Shown in pieces: positions 8,386 through 17,717 of a DNA stretch of 64,000 nt. Source of the stretch: Xylanibacter caecicola (GTDB lineage Bacteria; Bacteroidota; Bacteroidia; Bacteroidales; Bacteroidaceae); the NCBI RefSeq assembly GCF_013166515.1, contig NZ_JABKKJ010000015.1:1-64000 (forward strand), in the 5' to 3' direction. A program made the translations under genes and the position numbers. The notes under the pieces were generated by a model, which saw only the letters and a list, made by a program, of their open reading frames with translations, was not told where the DNA came from and made no database searches. Numbering within the stretch: position 1 is the first letter of the stretch; every line of letters begins with the position of its first letter.

Positions 8386-8880
8386 ATGTTGAAAGATTTA
8401 TTAAAGGGTTTTGCCATGTTGTCATTTATATTCCTTTGTTCTTGCTTCCTTATCGGATGCAGTAGCAGTGATGACGGAGGAAGTGGTGATGATGGCGGCA
8501 ATGAAGGTATGGAATATAAGATGAGCGACCTTGTCGGCACGTGGGAGATTGTACATACAAAGTACACCCGCAGGGAGAACGGTAAGATTACAGATACGGG
8601 TTCTGAAAATGTGGCAGACGAGCATAACAGATTTGTATTCTATGCTAATGGCAATTTTGAGTTTCTTGAATATGACGGTGGTAGTAAATGGCATCAAGAC
8701 GGTAAGGGAACTTTTTACCTACGCAACGGAGTCTTTGTTTTTGAGGGCAATGACTTTGAGGATGCCCAAATATTGTCTCTCAGCAAGACAAAGTTGGTTG
8801 CTAAATATAAAGTTACGGAAGAAAAAGGCTCTTCTTTTATAGAAACCGAGTATACCGATACAATGGAAAGGATAGAGTAA
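8386..8880 (+). CDS. lipocalin-like surface lipoprotein
   Basis: 164 aa. The signal peptide ends at LIGC (Cys25) and is followed by SSSDDGGSGDDGG, an acid-rich stretch like the lipoprotein export signals that send Bacteroidetes lipoproteins to the cell surface. The rest begins with LVGTWEIVHTKY and alternates short beta strands, as in the lipocalin-like families common in Bacteroides. I start at 8386 because AGGAAAGGA lies just upstream and the promoter lies over the alternative start. Ligand unknown; single-gene unit. Confidence 0.75.
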   Translation: MLKDLLKGFAMLSFIFLCSCFLIGCSSSDDGGSGDDGGNEGMEYKMSDLVGTWEIVHTKYTRRENGKITDTGSENVADEHNRFVFYANGNFEFLEYDGGSKWHQDGKGTFYLRNGVFVFEGNDFEDAQILSLSKTKLVAKYKVTEEKGSSFIETEYTDTMERIE

Positions 8881-9066
8881 AATTTTGCATAATGTATTGT
8901 TTGAACCGTGCTTAAGGTTCTTGATGAGGGTCGGCAGCTGCGGTTGTTTATGAGAGTTGCAGTATTTAGGTCAATATTCGTAGGGATTAGTGCAGAGATT
9001 GGTCTGCTGCAGCTCTTTTTACGTATATATTTATGTTCCCGTTAATTATATAATGAATCTGATAAA

Positions 9067-10473
9067 ATGAAAACAAAGCGATTAAGTAAGGTTTCCGTGG
9101 ATATGCTGCGGGTGCTTATTGTCATTTGTCTGTTGTGTCCATCCAACCACGGACATGCAAAGAAAAGACTTGTCAAGGTTATAGAACCGACATACTACCA
9201 GGTTAATAAATTTTTATTTGGAAGGATTGTAGTATTCAACAAGGAAAGTATGGGAGGAATAGTTACTTCTGAAGGAAAGGAGATACTTCCGTGCATTTCT
9301 CCCTCGGTTGTTAATGAGTATAGCGGACCTGATGGCGTGGCGTATTATTATAATAAGGAGACACGGCACGGCACGTTGATTGATATGGACGGCAACAAGG
9401 TGGCAGAACTGCCGGACGGTGTGTATTCAAATCCTATTCAGCATTTCAATAAGGGATTGCTTCATGTCTATAAACTCGAGGGAAGCAAGTTGTTGCCCAC
9501 AATGAAGTGGGGTATGGCTGACACTTCAGGTAAAGTTGTAGTTTCTCCGGTATATGAGGCTATGGGCGGTGTTAGTGAAGGTCTGATAAATGTTTATCTA
9601 AACAAAAAGGGCGGATATATACAGACGGACGGAACGGTGGTTCATCAGATGATATATGATGAGGCTTATCCTTTTTACAACGGCGTTGCCAAGGTGGGAC
9701 GGATAGAAAGTGGCAAGATGAAATACGGGCTTATTGACAAAGAAGGCAATATGGTCACTCCTATGGAATATGACTCCATGCAGGATGATTTCAGCGATGG
9801 TCTTAAGGCTGTGGGAAAACTGGATACAAAGAGTGGCACGTGGTCGTATGGCTTTATTGACACAAGGGGCAAGGTTGCTGTTCCGTTGAAATATTCGCAG
9901 GTAGGTACATTCAATGAAGGTTTGTGCGCCGTGAGGGACAAGGAGCATAAGTATATGGTGGCGTTTATCGATACCCGTGGAGAAAGTGTCATTCCTTATA
10001 TCGATAAGTCTGATGTCGTTGGTAATGTGATGCCGAGATTTAATGACGGTGCCTGCATCCTTTATACAGCAGGGAAAGTAGGTGTAATAGACAAAGAGGG
10101 CAAGGCGATTGTGCCTTTTGAATATGATAACGGCACATTTCTCGACAAGACTCCTGACTTCTTCAACGTGAACGGTGCACAGAATAGGGTGCCCATGTTC
10201 GTAAACGACCGTGCCGTTATGATGCACAAAGGCAAGTGGGGCGTTATTGACAAGACCGGAAGGAATGTAATTCCCGCCGAATACAATCAGATTGTTGGCA
10301 CAAAATCCCATTCATACTTCTTGGTAAAGCAAAATAGCAAATGGGGACTGGTTGATGCAGAGGGCAATATGTTGTTGCCTGCTGCATATCAGGCGTTGAC
10401 AATCAATGAAGACGAAGCAATGGTGTGTTATAAAGAGAACAATAAGTGGGGATTTATGAGGATTGTAGATTAG
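9067..10473 (+). CDS. secreted WG-repeat protein
   Basis: 468 aa with an N-terminal hydrophobic export signal (about 10-30, up to HGHAKK) and then about eight to nine WG (KWG) beta-repeats, e.g. KWGMADTSGKVVVSP, KYGLIDKEGNMVTP, YGFIDTRGKVAVP, KVGVIDKEGKAIVP, KWGVIDKTGRNVIP and KWGLVDAEGNMLLP. WG proteins are widespread in gut Bacteroidetes; their ligand is rarely known. No lipobox is seen, so it is periplasmic or secreted. The gene stands alone and is followed by a hairpin terminator. Confidence 0.88.
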   Translation: MKTKRLSKVSVDMLRVLIVICLLCPSNHGHAKKRLVKVIEPTYYQVNKFLFGRIVVFNKESMGGIVTSEGKEILPCISPSVVNEYSGPDGVAYYYNKETRHGTLIDMDGNKVAELPDGVYSNPIQHFNKGLLHVYKLEGSKLLPTMKWGMADTSGKVVVSPVYEAMGGVSEGLINVYLNKKGGYIQTDGTVVHQMIYDEAYPFYNGVAKVGRIESGKMKYGLIDKEGNMVTPMEYDSMQDDFSDGLKAVGKLDTKSGTWSYGFIDTRGKVAVPLKYSQVGTFNEGLCAVRDKEHKYMVAFIDTRGESVIPYIDKSDVVGNVMPRFNDGACILYTAGKVGVIDKEGKAIVPFEYDNGTFLDKTPDFFNVNGAQNRVPMFVNDRAVMMHKGKWGVIDKTGRNVIPAEYNQIVGTKSHSYFLVKQNSKWGLVDAEGNMLLPAAYQALTINEDEAMVCYKENNKWGFMRIVD

Positions 10474-10480
10474 ATTAATA

Positions 10481-10516
10481 CGGAGGGCGGATGTTCTAAT
10501 GTGTGTCCGTCCTCTG
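10481..10516 (+). terminator. hairpin terminator after the WG-repeat gene
   Basis: CGGAGGGCGGA (10481-10491) pairs with TCCGTCCTCTG (10506-10516), with two G-U pairs, starting 7 nt after the stop codon. Confidence 0.6.
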
Positions 10517-10543
10517 TAAAAGATTACGATGATATGTGATAGC

Positions 10544-10675
10544 TTTGTATCTCATATGCGTTACGTTTGTATCTCATATGCGTTACGTTTGTATCTCATA
10601 TGCGTTACGTTTGTATCTCATATGCGTTACGTTTGTATCTCATATGCGTTACGTTTGTATCTCATATGCGATAGC
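10544..10675. repeat. tandem repeat array 1: six 22-bp units
   Basis: Unit TTTGTATCTCATATGCGTTA plus CG repeats at 10544, 10566, 10588, 10610, 10632 and 10654. The first five are identical; the last ends ATAGC, which forms the junction to array 2. There is a CATATG palindrome in each unit. Noncoding: the frame that runs through it only reflects the repeat. Confidence 0.95.
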
Positions 10676-10829
10676 TTTCTCTACTATATAGTACAGCTTT
10701 CTCTACTATATAGTACAGCTTTCTCTACTATATAGTACAGCTTTCTCTACTATATAGTACAGCTTTCTCTACTATATAGTACAGCTTTCTCTACTATATG
10801 CTACAGATTCCTGTACTATATGCCGTAGA
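10676..10829. repeat. tandem repeat array 2: seven 22-bp units
   Basis: Unit TTTCTCTACTATATAGTACA plus GC occurs five times without change from 10676, then twice in degraded form (10786, 10808). Each unit holds the dyad GTACTATATAGTAC when read across the unit border (CTGTACTATATAG-like in the degraded units). It follows array 1 directly and keeps the same 22-bp phase with a different sequence. Confidence 0.95.
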
Positions 10830-10888
10830 AATCCGTACAGCGTGTTTAAAGCTCTCATACACTTTCCGAGGGTTAACAAGAAGAATAA

Positions 10889-11086
10889 ATTCGTCGAACA
10901 TTAAATACTAATACTGTCATCGAGCGCCTTTTCGTCAATCAGATGTTCCCTCTTGACCGCCCTTATGCCGGTTCTTTGGATTTAAGGGGAGTGTTTGACA
11001 ATGATGCAAATAAATATGGGCTATGTATGATAGCATGTAAATGGATACCGGACAATCAGAGTATTGATGCAATTCTAAGTTCCTGA
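10889..11086 (+). pseudogene. possible gene remnant, 65 open codons
   Basis: The frame from 10889 to the TGA at 11084 is open and reads like protein in its middle part (NQMFPLDRPYAGSLDLRGVF). DRPYAG is a motif I associate with LpxR-type lipid A deacylases (DUF2219), but nothing else supports that family. The first ATG is at 10943, and no promoter or ribosome site is seen. It may be the 3' end of a gene broken when the repeat arrays formed, or chance. Confidence 0.3.
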
Positions 11087-11094
11087 AGAAAAAA

Positions 11095-11135
11095 TGAAGA
11101 GTATGACACCTTTCAAGGGCTTGTCATACTCTTCA
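11095..11135. terminator. hairpin downstream of rpiB
   Basis: TGAAGAGTATGACA (11095-11108) and TGTCATACTCTTCA (11122-11135) form a perfect 14-bp stem about 75 nt beyond the rpiB stop; likely the end of the arabinose/pentose operon. Confidence 0.55.
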
Positions 11136-11210
11136 TGATATTCTTGTTTTACGGTTCCGTCTTCCTCTTTTATGTAGGGATTTCGGTTTGTCCGGTTTGC
11201 ATATATGTCG

Positions 11211-11657
11211 TTATTCCTTCACTGCGGGTATTTTCTCTACACGGCGCTGATGACGTCCGCCTTCGAACGGAACCTTGAAGAACTCGTCCATAATCTTTGC
11301 GGCTGTCTTGTTGTCTACGAAGCGTCCGGGCATAACGAGCACATTGGCATCATTGTGCTGACGTATGAGGCGTGCTATTTCCGGTTCCCATGCAACTCCG
11401 GCACGTACGCCGTTGTGCTTGTTCAGAACCATGCTTATTCCCTGTCCGCTTCCGCAGATGCCTATGCCGGGATAAACCTCGCCGCTCTCGATGCCTTCTG
11501 CAAGTGCATGACCGAAGTCGGGATAGTCGCAACTCATGTCGCTGTACGTTCCATAGTCCTTGTAGGGATAACCGTGTTCTTCGAGATACTGTATTACATA
11601 CTTCTTAAGTGGGAAGCCGGCGTGATCGCAGGCTAAGCCGATAGTCTTTATTTCCAT
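11211..11657 (-). CDS. rpiB: ribose-5-phosphate isomerase B
   Basis: Interconverts ribulose-5-P and ribose-5-P. RpiB/LacAB fold: ACDHAGFPLK near the N-terminus, GICGSGQGIS (Cys as the catalytic base, about 67-76), NKHNGVRAG and GRHQRRV at the end. 148 aa, full length. It is the last gene of the arabinose-transketolase block, 107 nt after tkt with a hairpin between them, so its expression may differ from that of the upstream genes. Confidence 0.95.
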   Translation of the reverse strand: MEIKTIGLACDHAGFPLKKYVIQYLEEHGYPYKDYGTYSDMSCDYPDFGHALAEGIESGEVYPGIGICGSGQGISMVLNKHNGVRAGVAWEPEIARLIRQHNDANVLVMPGRFVDNKTAAKIMDEFFKVPFEGGRHQRRVEKIPAVKE

Positions 11658-11720
11658 AGGTAATTAGGTTTTTGCAGTATGGACCAGCGTGTCCCGTTTC
11701 TGCGGGTTATTTGATTTAAG

Positions 11721-11754
11721 ATGCAGGGACGGAAACGCTGTCACGTCCCTGCAT
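11721..11754. terminator. hairpin between tkt and rpiB
   Basis: ATGCAGGGACG (11721-11731) pairs perfectly with CGTCCCTGCAT (11744-11754). It lies 10 nt beyond the tkt stop on the minus strand. The T-run (11758-11766) is on the plus-strand side, so on the minus strand it may act as an RNA-stabilising hairpin or partial terminator. Confidence 0.5.
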
Positions 11755-11764
11755 TATTGTTTTT

Positions 11765-13783
11765 TTATTCAGCCATGAAAGCCTTTACCTGATTGTACAC
11801 GTTCTCTGCCGTATATCCAAGTTTCTCGTCAAGCACCTTGTATGGTGCCGAGAAACCGAAGCTCGGCATGCCGAATACCTTTCCGTTGGCACCTACAAGA
11901 CCTTCGAGTGTAACGGGAAGTCCGGCTGTCATGCCGAATATCTTGCTTCCCTTAGGCAGTATGCTTTCCTGATATTCTTTGCTCTGCGAACGGAACAGTC
12001 CTTCGCTCGGCACGCTTACAATGCGTATCTTCATGCCGTCCTTGCGCAGAAGTTCGGCTCCGGCTACGAGAGTGGCAACCTCAGAACCGTCGGCAACGAG
12101 GATTACGTCAAACTCCTCGTCAGAACCGGCAACGATATATGCACCCTTGCGTGCCTGCTCATAGTCCGTTCCGGCAGGCAGCTTCGTGATGTTCTGGCGA
12201 GAGAAGATGAGAGCCGTCGGGGTCTCCATGTTTTCCATTGCCATTGCCCAGCAAACGGTTGTCTCGTCGGCATCGGCGGGACGGAACACGCGTACGCTGT
12301 CCTTGCCGTGGTGGTTCTTCAGTTTTTCCATAAGGCGTATCTGTGCTTCCTGCTCCACCGGCTCATGGGTAGGTCCGTCTTCGCCTACACGGAATGCGTC
12401 GTGCGTCCATATAAATTTGATTGGAACTTCCATAAGAGCAGCCATGCGTACAGCCGGTTTCATGTAGTCGGAGAATACGAAGAATGTTCCGCATGCCGGA
12501 ATTACACCGCCATGCAGGTACATACCGATGCACATACATGCCATTGTAAGTTCGCTTACGCCTGCCTGGAAGAACGCACCGCTGAAGTCGCCGCGTACCA
12601 TTGATGTTGTCTTCTTAAGGAAACCGTCGGTCTTGTCGCTGTTGGACAGGTCGGCAGAAGAGCATATCATGTTGGGAACCTGTTCTGCCAGAACGCCGAG
12701 ACATGCTGCAGAAGCAGCACGCGTTGCTGAGTTCTCTTTCTGTACGCATACGCTCCAGTCTACCTTGGGAGCATTGCCGCTGAACCATTCTTTCATCATG
12801 GCAGCCTTTTCTGGATTTGCCTTTGCCCATTCTGCTTCCGCAGCGTGGCGCTCTGCAACGATCTTCTTTAATTCTTCGGCGCGCTTTGCATAAAGCTCTG
12901 CCACCTCGGGGAATATCTGGAATGGATTGGTAGGATCGCCGCCAAGATTGTTGATTGTCTTTACATAAGCCTCGCCGCCAAGGGGAGCACCGTGTGTCTT
13001 TATGCTGCGCTCATAGCTTGAGCCGTCTTCCTTGAGTGCTCCTTTACCCATTACGGTCTTACCGATAATAAGTGTCGGGCGCGTTTCTTCTTTCTGTGCA
13101 GCTTTGAGTGCCTCACGTATCTCATCGACATCGTTTCCGTTGATTTTCAGCACGTTCCATCCCCATGCTTTATATTTTGCCTCAGTGTCCTCGTTCATTA
13201 CGACACCGCACTCGGTGGAAAGCTGTATGTCGTTTGAATCGTAGAACATGATGAGGTTGTTCAGTCCGAGGTTTCCTGCCAGACGTCCTGTACCTTGAGA
13301 TATTTCCTCCTGTATTCCGCCATCAGAGATATAAGCATATATCTTGTGCTGTATAATGTCGTTGCCGAGACGTGCCTGAAGGAACTTCTCTGCAACGGCT
13401 GCACCTGCTGCGAATGTATGTCCCTGCCCGAGAGGACCGGATGTATTCTCTATTCCGCGATTGATGTCACGCTCGGGATGTCCGGGAGTGGGAGAGTCCC
13501 ACTGGCGGAACTGTGCCAGTTCGTCAAGCGTGAACTTTCCTTGCAGGGCAAGTGCCGAATAAAGCATGGGTGACATGTGTCCCGGGTCGAGGAAGAAGCG
13601 GTCGCGTCCTTCCCAAGAGGGATTTTCAGGATCATAAACCAGAAATTCGGAGAAGAGCACGTTTATAAAGTCCGCACCGCCCATGGCTCCGCCCGGGTGA
13701 CCGGAGTTTGCTTTCTCTACCATCGATGCTGCAAGGATACGTATGTTGTCCGCAGCTCTGTTCATCAATTTCTTTTCGTTCAT
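11765..13783 (-). CDS. tkt: transketolase
   Basis: Thiamine-diphosphate enzyme that moves two-carbon units between pentose and hexose phosphates, so it receives the xylulose-5-P made by AraBAD. Visible landmarks: KANSGHPGGAMGGAD near the start, GPLGQGHTFAAGAA, the ThDP motif SDGGIQEEISQG, KTHGAPLGG, and the pyrimidine-domain FVFSDYMKPAVRMAALM. I start at 13783 (MNEKKLMNRAADN), which has AAAGAAG upstream; the longer frame to 13828 overlaps araB. 672 aa, normal length. Confidence 0.96.
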   Translation of the reverse strand: MNEKKLMNRAADNIRILAASMVEKANSGHPGGAMGGADFINVLFSEFLVYDPENPSWEGRDRFFLDPGHMSPMLYSALALQGKFTLDELAQFRQWDSPTPGHPERDINRGIENTSGPLGQGHTFAAGAAVAEKFLQARLGNDIIQHKIYAYISDGGIQEEISQGTGRLAGNLGLNNLIMFYDSNDIQLSTECGVVMNEDTEAKYKAWGWNVLKINGNDVDEIREALKAAQKEETRPTLIIGKTVMGKGALKEDGSSYERSIKTHGAPLGGEAYVKTINNLGGDPTNPFQIFPEVAELYAKRAEELKKIVAERHAAEAEWAKANPEKAAMMKEWFSGNAPKVDWSVCVQKENSATRAASAACLGVLAEQVPNMICSSADLSNSDKTDGFLKKTTSMVRGDFSGAFFQAGVSELTMACMCIGMYLHGGVIPACGTFFVFSDYMKPAVRMAALMEVPIKFIWTHDAFRVGEDGPTHEPVEQEAQIRLMEKLKNHHGKDSVRVFRPADADETTVCWAMAMENMETPTALIFSRQNITKLPAGTDYEQARKGAYIVAGSDEEFDVILVADGSEVATLVAGAELLRKDGMKIRIVSVPSEGLFRSQSKEYQESILPKGSKIFGMTAGLPVTLEGLVGANGKVFGMPSFGFSAPYKVLDEKLGYTAENVYNQVKAFMAE

Positions 13784-13808
13784 ATCTTCTTTATATGTTT
13801 GTTTGTTC

Positions 13809-15410
13809 TTATTGCTTTTTGTTGTCAACAGCAGCTTGCTCTATTGCAAGTCCTGCCTTATAGTTTTCTATGTATGAATTGAAGCCTGCCACGTCTTCTT
13901 CTGTCGGTGCTATTTCCACTCCTTCAGCCCCTGCAAAGACTTTCTCGTCAAGGAAGTCGGATAGTGATTGTTGCTTGTCGTTGTTGACAAGGTATGCTGC
14001 AAGCAGTGCAATGCCCCATGCTCCGCCTTCGCCGGCTGTTTCCATTACAGAAATAGGTGAGTTCAATGCTGCTGCAAGAATGCGCTGACCGACTCCCTTT
14101 GTCTTGAACAGACCACCATGACCTGTGATACGGTCAACTGTTATCTTTTCTTCATTGAAGAGAATGTCGTTGCCCAACTTAAGCACACCTACAGAACCAT
14201 AGAGATGCACGCGCATGAAGTTGGCAAGGTTGAACTTGTCGTTGGCAGAACGTACAAACAAAGGACGTCCCTCCGACAGTCCGGCTACAGGCTCTCCCGA
14301 TATATAGTTATATGAGATAAGTCCTCCGCAGTCGGCATCGCCGTTGAGCGCGTTGTTGTAAAGTTTGCCGTATATCTCGTTCATGTCAACCTTTATGCCC
14401 AACAGTTCCTGATATTCTCTGAAAAGACCAACCCAGGCATTCAGGTCTGACGTGCAGTTATTGCAGTGTACCATGGCAACCGGACTGCCGTCGGGAGTAG
14501 TAACCATGTCAATCATTTCGTAGGGTTTGCTCAGTTCTTTCTCAAGGACAATCATTGAGAAAGAAGACGTTCCGGCTGAAACGTTGCCCGTGCGTTGTTT
14601 TACGGCGTTTGTGGCAACCATGCCTGTTCCTGCGTCACCTTCCGGCGGGCACAGTGGTATTCCTGCCTTAAGATTACCTGATACGTCGAGCATCTCTGCA
14701 CCTTTTGCTGTAAGTGTTCCTGCATCTTCTCCTGCGACAAGCACTTCCGGCAGTATGTCATCGAGTTTCCAGTTGAAACCCTTTGGGGCAATCAGACCGT
14801 TGAATTTGCTCACCATGTCTGCCGAATAGTTTTTTGTAATCGGGTCGATTGGCAGCATTCCCGATGCGTCGCCTATTCCCAATACTTTCCGTCCGGTAAG
14901 TTTCCAGTGGATATATCCGGCAAGTGTTGTCAGATATTTGATATCCTTGACATGTTCCTCACCGTTCAATATGGCTTGGTATAGGTGAGATATGCTCCAC
15001 CTTAGCGGTATGTTGTATACGAAGAGTGAAGAAAGGGCAGCGGCGGCCTCACCTGTATTGGTATTGCGCCACGTACGGAAAGGTACCAGTATGTCTTCTC
15101 CGTCACCGAAAGCCATATATCCGTGCATCATTGCACTGATGCCGATAGATGCCAGTGAGGTTATTTCTATGCCGTATTGCCTGTTTACATTGGTGCGCAG
15201 GTCGGCATAACATGCATGCAATCCTGTCCATACCGTGTCGATACTGTATGTCCACAGCCCGTCCACAAGTTGGTTTTCCCATTCGTAGCTGCCTTGTGCT
15301 ATAGGCTTGTTTTCTCCGTCTATGAGCACAGCCTTTATGCGGGTAGAGCCAAACTCTATACCGAGAATGGCTTTACCTGCCTGTATTGTTGATTTTGCAT
15401 CCATACACAT
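13809..15410 (-). CDS. araB: L-ribulokinase (FGGY family)
   Basis: Phosphorylates L-ribulose to L-ribulose-5-P. FGGY sugar kinase: ATP/sugar-binding [17 protein letters not shown] near the N-terminus, [41 protein letters not shown] and the late [20 protein letters not shown]. At 533 aa it resembles the Bacteroides ribulokinase that is often labelled xylulose kinase; its place between araA and tkt decides the substrate. It lies 9 nt after araA. A second ATG at 15404 is an alternative start. Confidence 0.9.
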   Translation of the reverse strand: MCMDAKSTIQAGKAILGIEFGSTRIKAVLIDGENKPIAQGSYEWENQLVDGLWTYSIDTVWTGLHACYADLRTNVNRQYGIEITSLASIGISAMMHGYMAFGDGEDILVPFRTWRNTNTGEAAAALSSLFVYNIPLRWSISHLYQAILNGEEHVKDIKYLTTLAGYIHWKLTGRKVLGIGDASGMLPIDPITKNYSADMVSKFNGLIAPKGFNWKLDDILPEVLVAGEDAGTLTAKGAEMLDVSGNLKAGIPLCPPEGDAGTGMVATNAVKQRTGNVSAGTSSFSMIVLEKELSKPYEMIDMVTTPDGSPVAMVHCNNCTSDLNAWVGLFREYQELLGIKVDMNEIYGKLYNNALNGDADCGGLISYNYISGEPVAGLSEGRPLFVRSANDKFNLANFMRVHLYGSVGVLKLGNDILFNEEKITVDRITGHGGLFKTKGVGQRILAAALNSPISVMETAGEGGAWGIALLAAYLVNNDKQQSLSDFLDEKVFAGAEGVEIAPTEEDVAGFNSYIENYKAGLAIEQAAVDNKKQ

Positions 15411-15419
15411 AATGTGGAA

Positions 15420-16961
15420 TTAAAGTAATGCTTTGTTCAACATGTAGTATACTTCGTTGAAGCGCAGTTCCTTGCGGAACTCGTCTATCTTAGTGTCTTT
15501 ATTGATGAGAAGGCATTCTATGCCGGCAATCTCTGCAAAGTCCTGCCAGTATTCGTCAGTGAGATCGTATGAGAATGCACTGTGATGCGTTCCGCCGGCA
15601 TAAATCCAGCATCCTGCACCTATCTCAAAGTTGGGCTGCGGTATCCATAATGCCGATGCCACCGGCAGTTTGGGCAGTGGTTTCGGTTTAATGCACTCTA
15701 CATCGTTGACGATAAGGCGGAAGCGGTTGCCCATGTCCACAACAGTTGCCGTTACGCCTTTGCCTTCTTTTGATGTGAATACGAGACGCGCCGTCTGACT
15801 CTTGCGGTATCCTATACCGAGATAGTGTAGTTCAAGGCGTGGCTTTGATGCTGCAATCAGCGGACATACTTCAAGCATGTGCGACTGGAGTATGGAACTT
15901 TGCTCGCCGTTGAAGTTCAATGTATAGTCCTCAAGGAATGAACATCCGTTGGGAAGCCCCTGTGTCATTACCCATATCGTACGGTAAAGAGCTGCAGTCT
16001 TCCAGTCACCTTCTCCTCCAAATCCATATCCTTCAGCCATGAGACGCTGTGAAGCCAATCCCGGTATTTGGTCAAAGCCCATACCTGTTGCTTCTATGTC
16101 AGCATCGCCAAGGTCGTCAAAGTTTGTAGTGAAGCCTTTTGCTCCTTTTGCTTCCAGTATGGCGCGGATTGACAGTTCAGCCTTTGCCGCATTCCACACT
16201 TTGCGGTATGCTTCGGATGATTTGTCCTCCAGTTCTGCGTCGTGGTCGTACTCTTTGAAGTATGTTTCTACAAGTGCATCAACATCTTTATCTTCGATTT
16301 TATTGAAGTATTCCATTACCTCATTGAACGGGCAATAGTCTACATGATAACCCAAAACTTGTTCTGCGGCAACCTTATCTCCGTCGGTAACAGCCACGTT
16401 GTTCATCTGGTCGCCGAAGCGCAATATCAACATGTCCTGCGAGTCTGCCCATCCTGCACAGACTCTTTCCCATACAGCTATATGCTTCTGTGTGCTTTCT
16501 TCCTGCCAGTGACCTACAACCAACTTGCGGCGTACACGCATGCGTGATACGATATGACCGAACTCACGGTCGCCGTGTGCACTCTGGTTAAGGTTCATGA
16601 AATCCATGTCAATGTCGTTCCATGGTATCTCTGCATTGAACTGTGTGTGCAGATGTAGAAGCGGTTTATGAAGAATCTGCAGACCGTGTATCCACATCTT
16701 TGCCGGAGAGAACGTGTGCATCCATGTTATCACGCCCACGCACTTCTTGTCATTGTTGGCAGCAGAGAAGATGTCTACAACTTCCTTGCTGCTATTGGCA
16801 GTACCTTTATATACCACTTTTATCGGCAGATTGCCCGACTCGTTAAGTCCGTCCACCATCTTCTTAGAGTGTCCGTCCACTTGTGTCACGGCGTCGCCTC
16901 CGTAAAGAAGCTGTGCTCCGGTTACAAACCATACCTCTAAATTCTCAAATGCTTTTATCAT
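15420..16961 (-). CDS. araA: L-arabinose isomerase
   Basis: Converts L-arabinose to L-ribulose in the cytoplasm; Mn2+-dependent. Typical stretches are VWFVTGAQLLYG at the start, GVITWMHTFSPAKMWI, LLHLHTQFNAEIPW, HGDREFGHI, GYGFGGEGDWKTAALYR, FLEDYTLNF and GGTHHSAFS near the end. 513 aa, full length. It lies 58 nt downstream of araD in the same transcript. Confidence 0.97.
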   Translation of the reverse strand: MIKAFENLEVWFVTGAQLLYGGDAVTQVDGHSKKMVDGLNESGNLPIKVVYKGTANSSKEVVDIFSAANNDKKCVGVITWMHTFSPAKMWIHGLQILHKPLLHLHTQFNAEIPWNDIDMDFMNLNQSAHGDREFGHIVSRMRVRRKLVVGHWQEESTQKHIAVWERVCAGWADSQDMLILRFGDQMNNVAVTDGDKVAAEQVLGYHVDYCPFNEVMEYFNKIEDKDVDALVETYFKEYDHDAELEDKSSEAYRKVWNAAKAELSIRAILEAKGAKGFTTNFDDLGDADIEATGMGFDQIPGLASQRLMAEGYGFGGEGDWKTAALYRTIWVMTQGLPNGCSFLEDYTLNFNGEQSSILQSHMLEVCPLIAASKPRLELHYLGIGYRKSQTARLVFTSKEGKGVTATVVDMGNRFRLIVNDVECIKPKPLPKLPVASALWIPQPNFEIGAGCWIYAGGTHHSAFSYDLTDEYWQDFAEIAGIECLLINKDTKIDEFRKELRFNEVYYMLNKALL

Positions 16962-17019
16962 AGTCGTATTATTTTTTTATAATTGGTATTATATAATCTT
17001 TGTTACTCTATAGTCTGCA

Positions 17020-17712
17020 TTAGTGTTTCTTCTGTCCGTAATATGCATTAGGACCGTGTTTGCGACTGAAGTGTTTCTCTATAAGCAGTTTGTTCATTGT
17101 TGTTTCCGGATTTACGCAGAATGAGATGAATGCCATCTTTGCCACCTGTTCCATTACAACGGCATTGTAAACTGCATTGTCTGGATCCTTTCCCCATGAG
17201 AACGGACCGTGGTTCTTGACCAATACACCCGGTGTGTGTATGTAGTTCATGTTCTTGAACCTGTTTACAATTACGGTTCCTGTTTCTTTCTCATATTCAG
17301 GCATCTGCTCTTCTGTCATATCTTCCGTGCATGGAATGCAGTCGTGGAAATAGTCTGCATGTGTAGTTCCGATGTTCGGAATATCTTTTCCTGCCTGCGA
17401 CCATGCCGTAGCGTATGTAGAATGTGTATGCACGATACCGCCGATTTCGGGAAATGCTTTATATAAAACAAGGTGTGTCGGAGTGTCGGATGAAGGATTT
17501 AGGTCTCCTTCCACTACTTTTCCGGTGTTCAAGTCCACAACGACCATGTCCGATGCTTTCATGTCATCGTAGCTGACACCTGATGGTTTTATTACCACAA
17601 GACCCTTTTCACGGTCTATACCCGATACGTTTCCCCATGTGAAAATCACCAGATTGTGTTTCACCAAATCGAGATTGGCACGAAATACCTTTTCTTTGAG
17701 TTCTTCTAACAT
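17020..17712 (-). CDS. araD: L-ribulose-5-phosphate 4-epimerase
   Basis: Converts L-ribulose-5-P to D-xylulose-5-P, the last arabinose-specific step. Class II aldolase fold with zinc ligands in IVHTHSTYA (H95, H97) and [10 protein letters not shown] (H168); the substrate loop TWGNVSGID and KPSGVSYDD are present. 230 aa, usual length. It follows the regulator gene by only 5 nt. Confidence 0.96.
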   Translation of the reverse strand: MLEELKEKVFRANLDLVKHNLVIFTWGNVSGIDREKGLVVIKPSGVSYDDMKASDMVVVDLNTGKVVEGDLNPSSDTPTHLVLYKAFPEIGGIVHTHSTYATAWSQAGKDIPNIGTTHADYFHDCIPCTEDMTEEQMPEYEKETGTVIVNRFKNMNYIHTPGVLVKNHGPFSWGKDPDNAVYNAVVMEQVAKMAFISFCVNPETTMNKLLIEKHFSRKHGPNAYYGQKKH

Positions 17713-17717
17713 AATTC

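Noticed and set aside
10529..10735. 68-codon frame across the 22-bp arrays
   Set aside because: The protein is only the translation of the tandem repeat (period 22 codons) and has no signal outside it.
10544..10829. CRISPR array
   Set aside because: The 22-bp units are in direct contact without spacers, and no cas gene is in the window.
13784..13828. N-terminal extension of transketolase to 13828
   Set aside because: It would overlap araB and adds a Lys/Asn-rich tail not expected for the family; the ATG at 13783 has a ribosome site.
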